A stretch of DNA of 22,322 nucleotides from Cyanobacteria bacterium UBA11370 (GTDB taxonomy: Bacteria; Cyanobacteriota; Cyanobacteriia; Cyanobacteriales; Coleofasciculaceae): positions 20,992 to 43,313 of the forward strand of contig DNGI01000082.1 of the NCBI GenBank assembly GCA_003486645.1. Direction: 5' to 3'. The position numbers were made by a program, and so were the translations under genes. Below the pieces are notes generated by a model. That model did not search any database. It had not been told where the DNA came from and saw only the letters and a list, made by a program, of their open reading frames with translations. Below, in pieces: positions 14,692-20,101 of the stretch. Within the stretch, counting starts at the first letter, position 1; each line of letters begins with the position of its first letter.

Positions 14692-17600
14692 TCAAAGAGG
14701 CAGGGCAGTTAACAGCCCACTCAAAGCCAGCTCTAAACGATTGAGTTCTTGTTCCAACTCTTTGTTAATTTTGTCAAATTTCTGAAGTAAAGCATCAAAA
14801 ATTCGATCAAAACCGAGTTCATTTACTAAGTCTAGAAGCTTTTGATACGGCTCGTGCAATAAATCCTTGACGAGTTTAACTGGGTGAACAGCCTCAAGCT
14901 TCTGCCAAATCTCATCACCCCCTAGCGTTGTCAAGCTTACAATGGGTGCAGTATGGCTCACGGTAAGCAGTGGCAACGCTACCTCTACTGTTTTCATCCT
15001 CCACGCCACCCCCTCAACAGCAACCACTTCACCTTCTTGTCCTGTAATTAATGCTTGCAGCGCTATCTCTACAGTAGCTTGTCCCTCTGCAAAAACCTGA
15101 GACTGTATTGTTTGAAACTGTCTCTCACCAACAGGTGTCGTAGCAATTAATTGAGTTCCTCGAGGAATAGTAACTTCACCAATCGTTGCCTCTCGGGTGA
15201 GAGTGACTGTGCCGTGAGCGCAAGCAATAATATTAGTAGGATTAACACTTTCTAGGGTTTTCAGAATATTTTGATAAATGGGTTCCACAGGTGCGATTAA
15301 TATCTCTGGATGAAGGGTTGCTAAGGGTTGAATAACTGCCTCTGTGACATCTTGCAGCGCCTCAGTTAAAAAGTCTAGGTTAAATCCCATCAGTTTTTCA
15401 TGGACATTAATAATACCATAACGTATCGGATTCATTTTATCATTGATTAGCGTTAAAATAGGCAGAAATTTTTGTAATCTTTTTATTGATATTAGTCCTT
15501 CTTTAATTGTAGCTAAGGGTTGCCCTAACCCTTGTATTAGCTCTTTGCCTGAACTATCGATTAAACCTTCAATAGCTTGTCGCAAGTATTGTTTGAAGGT
15601 GTCAGATTGGTTAGCGAGGAGTTGATCGAGATGGTGGCGATTTTGTTGCAGGGAATCACTCAGTTCTTGCCAGATTTGTTTGAGTTGATTGTCAAGAGCG
15701 ATCGCAGCTTTTGGAATCTGATTTATGAGATCCGTCGGTGCTGCTAAGATAGCAATTGGATTAAGAGCCTGAACCTGCTTTTGCAAAGCTTCGTAATCAG
15801 CAGCTAATGTGGGTGGTGGTGTAAACTCTGCGAGACGCTTTTTTTGTTTTTGCCAAGCTTGTGCTAACGGTGTCATCTGTTGCTGATAAGTCTCTGCATA
15901 AGCTTGAGTACTGTTAACGATAGCTTGCCCTTGTTCTAAGAGTGATGGTGAATTCACTTGCTGAACAATTGTAGTAGCTGCTGCACTCAATCCTCCTACT
16001 ATCGATAGCAAACTAGACAAATCCATATCATCAATTCCTACTTTAATTTTTTTGATAAACTCACTAACTAATTGTTCTACACCTCCGTCTAAAATTGTAT
16101 ATATTGATTCGCTAATTTCTTCCCCTTTGGTCTGGAAATTGCTAACACACGAGCTGATTTGTGACACAGATTTAATAATTTGATTTATGATTTGTTCAGC
16201 GCCCAATTGATTGAGTTGATTTGTTGCTTTTTCTAATAACTGATTAATAGGAGCCAACAAAATCTGAGGTTGCAGAGATTGCCCAAACGTCATCAATTGA
16301 TTGTAGGGTTGAACGAAGGGGGCTAATAAGGTACTCGGATTTAAGGTTTGATTAAGTTGGTCAAGCAATAGTTTAGAAAAATCGGCTAAGGGCTGCAATA
16401 GCGTTATAACTTGAGCTGGCTCGATTAACTGTTTAATTTTTTTTACCATAATTTCAAAGGGCTGTTCTAGTTCTTTCCTTATCAATGTACTAGGGTTAAA
16501 TTCATCAATAATTTGGCTAATTTTATTAAATTTTTCCTGAATGGGATTAATCACGTTAGCGATTATTTCTTCTTGAACAAGAGTATCATATTCAGCTTTA
16601 ACGGCTTTAGTCACTTCGACAGGATTGATTGCTTCACGCAACGGCTGTAATGATGTTTTTAAAGTTTCCTTTAACATCGGATTCAGCCCTGAGATATCTA
16701 TCGCTGCTAGTTTGGCTTTGACATTGTTTGCTTCTGTAATCACTTCATCAAAAACGGGCTTTAGAGTTACGTATTCAAGTTGCTGTACAACATCTTTGAT
16801 ACCCTGTTGAGCTTTTTGTAAGGCTTCGCGAACTTCGGAACGATCTAGAAAAGCTGTTAGTTGAAAAAGAATGTTATGCAAAGCTTGAATAATCGGTTTA
16901 AAGTCGAGAGTTGCTATTTTTGCTGTGATCTGTTTAATTGAGGTATAAATCTGTTCAAGTGTGGCGTTAACTGGCTCAAGTACACTATTAACGTTTTCAG
17001 CTAATTCTTCAAATACCTGTTGAATTTGATTGACTAAACTCGATAAATCAAGCGTTTGAATAAATTCTTTTAATTGTTGAACTAAGTTAAATGCGATCGC
17101 ACTGACTTTGACAACGGCTTGTTCTGCTGTAGCGATATTTTGGGTGATGCTTTTAGTGTTCTCTTCAATGGTTTGAGAAACTTGCTCTATATTTTCACTG
17201 AACAAGTTGTCTACCGCTGTGATAACTTGTTGAATTTTTGGGGTTATTTTCTCAAAATCTAACTCATCCTTTTTTTTTATAATTTCCTGGAATATTCTCG
17301 ATGAGTTTCCTAGTTTTTGAGGTTCGATTTCAACGAGGAACTTTTCTAAGCCAACTTTGAGTTCTTGAGAAAAAGAGGGTTGATTCTGATTTAAACTATT
17401 TAGTTTATCTAAAGTTGCCTGTGCATTCTGAGAGATAGTGCTGATCCGGCTAGTAACCTGATCTATTTGTATTGGCTCTAATTTAGATAGATGTGCTTTG
17501 GTTAAAGAATGATCTAAGGGGATAGTTGCGATCGCATCGAGTATTCCTTGATAATCTGCTAATACTTTATCTTCAGCTAGATCAGACAGAAGAGATTGAA

Positions 17601-18099
17601 TTTCATTCAGGGCAGATAGACGAGATTCTACCACGCCAGTGAATTGATTAGACAAGCTGTCAGCCAGAGTGTTCACAGGAAAGAGTTGCTTGAGATAGGC
17701 GCTGTTAATCTCTGATTTTTTTAAGCTACTTAACAGGGGGAATAATTCTGAATTCAATTGATTGAATATCGTGTTAAACTCTTCTAGAAATGGAGGGATA
17801 CTTTCTGTCATCGCAGTTACTGAATTCAGGGATTTTCCAACATCTAAAGAACCCTGGCTTACTTTTTTTAATTCTGATAATAAATCAGATAGCAACTCCT
17901 CTGAATTATTGGGTATTTTTTGCACCATGTCATCTAATGCAGTTACTAGAGATGGGATTCCATCTATATTAGGGATAGAGAGGTTATCTATCTTAATTGC
18001 TGGAATTGTTGGGAGTTGAGCCAATTCATTAATTTGCTCCAGCACACTAGCAAATTGATCGGTTAATTGTGACGGATTAAGATCTAATATTTGCGACAT
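14692..18099 (-). CDS. Tape-measure-like helical protein with a baseplate-J-type insert
   Basis: A 1135-residue, largely alpha-helical protein inside the CIS operon, the likely length-determining or inner-tube protein, though its place between the Afp7-like adaptor and the hub is unusual for a tape measure. Residues 1-480 are rich in coiled-coil heptads. From about 490 on, a motif of the form (hydrophobic)-N/H/Q-P-x-x-L-(I/L)-x-x-...-P-(Y/F/I) recurs near 492, 535, 587, 609, 780, 930 and 1071 (for example LNPSTLLAPFVQPYNQL, HPEILIAPVEPIYQNIL, HPVKLVKDLLHEPYQKLL). A beta module at about 960-1061 (GTVTLTREATIGEVTIPRGT...) resembles the barrel of baseplate J. The end is a coiled coil (about 1105-1130). 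It could alternatively be an inner baseplate scaffold. No strong SD stands before the ATG. Confidence 0.7.
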   Translation of the reverse strand: MSQILDLNPSQLTDQFASVLEQINELAQLPTIPAIKIDNLSIPNIDGIPSLVTALDDMVQKIPNNSEELLSDLLSELKKVSQGSLDVGKSLNSVTAMTESIPPFLEEFNTIFNQLNSELFPLLSSLKKSEINSAYLKQLFPVNTLADSLSNQFTGVVESRLSALNEIQSLLSDLAEDKVLADYQGILDAIATIPLDHSLTKAHLSKLEPIQIDQVTSRISTISQNAQATLDKLNSLNQNQPSFSQELKVGLEKFLVEIEPQKLGNSSRIFQEIIKKKDELDFEKITPKIQQVITAVDNLFSENIEQVSQTIEENTKSITQNIATAEQAVVKVSAIAFNLVQQLKEFIQTLDLSSLVNQIQQVFEELAENVNSVLEPVNATLEQIYTSIKQITAKIATLDFKPIIQALHNILFQLTAFLDRSEVREALQKAQQGIKDVVQQLEYVTLKPVFDEVITEANNVKAKLAAIDISGLNPMLKETLKTSLQPLREAINPVEVTKAVKAEYDTLVQEEIIANVINPIQEKFNKISQIIDEFNPSTLIRKELEQPFEIMVKKIKQLIEPAQVITLLQPLADFSKLLLDQLNQTLNPSTLLAPFVQPYNQLMTFGQSLQPQILLAPINQLLEKATNQLNQLGAEQIINQIIKSVSQISSCVSNFQTKGEEISESIYTILDGGVEQLVSEFIKKIKVGIDDMDLSSLLSIVGGLSAAATTIVQQVNSPSLLEQGQAIVNSTQAYAETYQQQMTPLAQAWQKQKKRLAEFTPPPTLAADYEALQKQVQALNPIAILAAPTDLINQIPKAAIALDNQLKQIWQELSDSLQQNRHHLDQLLANQSDTFKQYLRQAIEGLIDSSGKELIQGLGQPLATIKEGLISIKRLQKFLPILTLINDKMNPIRYGIINVHEKLMGFNLDFLTEALQDVTEAVIQPLATLHPEILIAPVEPIYQNILKTLESVNPTNIIACAHGTVTLTREATIGEVTIPRGTQLIATTPVGERQFQTIQSQVFAEGQATVEIALQALITGQEGEVVAVEGVAWRMKTVEVALPLLTVSHTAPIVSLTTLGGDEIWQKLEAVHPVKLVKDLLHEPYQKLLDLVNELGFDRIFDALLQKFDKINKELEQELNRLELALSGLLTALPL
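14917..15222 (-). other. Baseplate-J-like beta module inside the tape-measure-like gene
   Basis: Residues about 960-1061 of the 1135-aa protein. The pattern G-x-V-T-L-T...GE(V/I)TIP(R/K)GT-x-L...F-T...V-x-(V/I)-x-x-(Q)AL(I/V)-x-G-x-x-(G/S)EV aligns position by position with residues 231-300 of the baseplate J protein in the same operon (10338-10547). Confidence 0.7.
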
Positions 18100-18316
18100 G
18101 ACTTACATTTAATAGTCTGCTGGAGATGGCAATAAATACTATTATGCAGTCATCTTGTCCACTTGCGCCAGTTCTAGGCATAAAGATGTTCCCACTACCA
18201 CTTTTGCCAGCAATTTTAGGATACATCTGATATTGAAGTAGAGGTAACATAGGGAAAAATAGACAGATTTGTTTTAAATTTGGCATAGTAGGCATATAGG
18301 GAAATAATTTTAGACT
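18100..18316. other. Divergent spacer between tape-measure-like gene and antitoxin gene
   Basis: 217 bases separating divergent starts, so it must drive the toxin-antitoxin pair (+) and probably a fresh promoter for the downstream half of the CIS genes (-). I see no promoter boxes, operators or repeats I can assign. A minus-strand frame at 18077-18295 overlaps it but has no gene-like features. Confidence 0.5.
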
Positions 18317-19006
18317 ATGCCATCACTCAATCCTCCTCTGACTAAAGACGATTTCATCAACTCTCGCTGGCAGGATGTGATTAATCGCAGCAACAGAAAA
18401 GAATGTGTTGCCTATAGTGAAGGCTTTCGGCAAAAGGCGGAGGAAGCCAAAGAAGCAGGTAATGTTAGAGAGCAGGCAGTCTTTGAGATTCTGGCATACG
18501 TGACTTATGGTGCAATCAAGCCAGATTCAACAGAGGAATTTTTTGCTGAAATTTTCCAAAACCTTACAGACGAGCATCTAGATTTTCTTACTGAAATTGC
18601 TCCTGAAATATCAGATCCTGAACTTCAGGCGCGAGTTGCAGATATTCTCTGGGTTAAACGGCGTAACTATCAGATGGCTCAATTAGCAGTTAGTGCCTAC
18701 TTACAATCTGCTACAGCACTAGAAGATTCCGATCATTGGACTTGGTGTTTTCAAAAGATTGAACGGACACTTCGATTAGCACGCACAATCAGATATCAAG
18801 TAGAAACAGTAGTTGCACATATTGAGGCAATCTTAAATTACCAACAAAAAGTTGAACAATCCGATCCGTGGGTGAAATTTGCTGGTATGTTCAAAGATGA
18901 TCCACTCTTTGATGAATTTGTAGAAGACATGGCTGCTTATCGCCGTGAACTCGATGCTGAAGCTAGCAATCATGAGCCGACTTCAGAGGAGAATCAGCCA
19001 GCGTGA
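18317..19006 (+). CDS. Chimeric antitoxin: DUF7380-like domain plus PIN-antitoxin tail
   Basis: A 229-residue protein directly upstream of and overlapping a PIN toxin. Residues about 1-175 are helical and resemble, from memory, the N-terminal (DUF7380-type) part of long DUF4209 proteins: WQDVINRSNRKECVAYSEGF, then LTEIAPEISDPELQARVADI and LWVKRRNYQMAQLAVSAYLQ. The DUF4209 part with its RNxxxHG (HEPN-like) motif is absent. The C-terminus (about 184-216, PWVKFAGMFKDDPLFDEFVE, then DMAAYRRELDAE) is the typical short segment with which cyanobacterial antitoxins bind VapC-like toxins. There is no AbrB, RHH, Phd or HTH DNA-binding domain. Its stop overlaps the toxin start in GTGA. The probable role is neutralising the toxin; the N-terminal domain may regulate that or bind another partner. 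Confidence 0.75.
   Translation: MPSLNPPLTKDDFINSRWQDVINRSNRKECVAYSEGFRQKAEEAKEAGNVREQAVFEILAYVTYGAIKPDSTEEFFAEIFQNLTDEHLDFLTEIAPEISDPELQARVADILWVKRRNYQMAQLAVSAYLQSATALEDSDHWTWCFQKIERTLRLARTIRYQVETVVAHIEAILNYQQKVEQSDPWVKFAGMFKDDPLFDEFVEDMAAYRRELDAEASNHEPTSEENQPA
18866..18964 (+). other. PIN-antitoxin tail segment within the chimeric antitoxin gene
   Basis: Codons 184-216 of the antitoxin gene: PWVKFAGMFKDDPLFDEFVE followed by DMAAYRRELDAE. Short segments of this type (F-x-GMF-x-DDP-x-FDE...YRR) normally stand at the end of small antitoxins paired with VapC-like toxins. The fusion boundary with the upstream helical domain is near residues 175-183. Confidence 0.6.
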
Positions 19007-19449
19007 GCCAATATATTCTGGATACCGATCACGTCACCCTTTTTCAATACAATCATCCTGAAATTGTACAACGTGCCAGAGCTATTGGTAACTCCAATAT
19101 ATTTATTACAACTGTGACACTTGAAGAACAATTACGAGGTAGGCTAGCTGGGATCAGCAGAGCAGCTACAAAACCTGAACGGCTAGCAATTGCTTATCAG
19201 AACTTGCGAAGAACTCTGGTTTACTTTTGTAGTGTTAATTTAGTAGATTTTGATGATAGTGCATACACTTTTTACCAAAGTTTACGCCAGCAAAAAATCC
19301 AGATAGGCACACAAGACTTAAGAATTGCTGCGATCGCTCTAGCTAACCAAGCAGTTGTAGTCACACGCAATCAGCGAGACTTTAGCAAAGTTCCGTATTT
19401 ATCTCTTGAGGATTGGACAGTTGTGAATTTCCCTAATTCCTCAGTTTGA
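19003..19449 (+). CDS. PIN-domain toxin ribonuclease (VapC-like)
   Basis: A 148-residue PIN-domain protein, probably a Mg2+-dependent endoribonuclease toxin. The acidic active-site residues are in place: D7 (YILDTDHV), E41/E42 (VTLEEQLRG), D105 (IGTQDLRIAAIAL) and D126 (TRNQRDFSKV). The end (PYLSLEDWT) is standard for this VapC-like group. It begins with GTG at 19003, overlapping the antitoxin stop by 4 bases (GTGA), which implies translational coupling; AGAGGAGA lies upstream within the antitoxin gene. All catalytic residues are intact, so the toxin is probably active. Confidence 0.92.
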   Translation: MSQYILDTDHVTLFQYNHPEIVQRARAIGNSNIFITTVTLEEQLRGRLAGISRAATKPERLAIAYQNLRRTLVYFCSVNLVDFDDSAYTFYQSLRQQKIQIGTQDLRIAAIALANQAVVVTRNQRDFSKVPYLSLEDWTVVNFPNSSV

Positions 19450-19523
19450 GAGTGTTTATAATGAAGAAGATAGCGAGAAAATTTGTCATATTTGAGACTA
19501 TTTATTAGGATTATTTATTAATT

Positions 19524-20099
19524 TTAACCAAAAATCGATATTAAACTTTCCGTCGCACTTTTCAATTTCTCCGTCGCTTCCTTAATTGGAGTTAACGCCT
19601 CCTTCAATGGCTCAACAGGATTAGTAAGATTGGGTAGAGAACCAGTACTAATCGCATCTGGAAGAGTCGCAACATCCATAAAACTTTGCGCTTGCTGAGA
19701 AATTGCTGCATCCACTGCGGCTGTATCCGATGCTGATTGGGGTGGAATCACGTACTCACCAATAGTTAAACTATAACTAAATTGGTCAGGATAGTCCGCT
19801 AATTGTTCCACCTCAAATCGTTCTAGGATAACTTGACTAAAATAAGCCTGACCCACAATTTCTGCTAAAAAATCTACGGGTTGTCGCTGCTTGTAAACCT
19901 TCCGCAGTGCTTCCAAATCGACTTGAGCTTTAGAACCATAAAAAATACCTTCAATTTGCAGTTTTACTGAGTCCCTTCCCAAATTTTGTACAACATTTCC
20001 GTCTCGTCCAGGTATGCGGTGATGAACTAAATTTGCTTGTTCTAAAGTAACAATTTTATGTACACGATGCAATTGGATATGAGCAATTTCAATCGCCAT
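19524..20099 (-). CDS. CIS hub/adaptor protein, Afp7-like but without LysM
   Basis: A 191-residue protein. The N-terminal ~115 residues follow the pattern of tail hub/DNA-circularisation-type domains: HHRIPGRDGNVVQNLGRDSV, KLQIEGIFYGSKAQVDLEAL, VDFLAEIVGQAYFSQVILER, FSYSLTIGEYV. In Afp7/gp53-like proteins this precedes a LysM domain; here no LysM is seen, and the C-terminus (about 120-191) is an Ala/Pro/Glu-rich helix (PVEPLKEALTPIKEATEKLK). That tail resembles the NP-x-x-L motif of the tape-measure-like protein. GGAG lies 7 bases before the ATG, and the upstream gene stops 2 bases away, so the two are translationally coupled. Two opposite-strand TA genes separate it from the next CIS gene. 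Confidence 0.7.
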   Translation of the reverse strand: MAIEIAHIQLHRVHKIVTLEQANLVHHRIPGRDGNVVQNLGRDSVKLQIEGIFYGSKAQVDLEALRKVYKQRQPVDFLAEIVGQAYFSQVILERFEVEQLADYPDQFSYSLTIGEYVIPPQSASDTAAVDAAISQQAQSFMDVATLPDAISTGSLPNLTNPVEPLKEALTPIKEATEKLKSATESLISIFG

Positions 20100-20101
20100 T
20101 A

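Noticed and set aside
18077..18295. Minus-strand open frame of 72 codons upstream of the tape-measure-like gene
   Set aside because: Overlaps the start of a real gene, has an atypical composition and no ribosome-binding site; the region is better read as a divergent promoter spacer.
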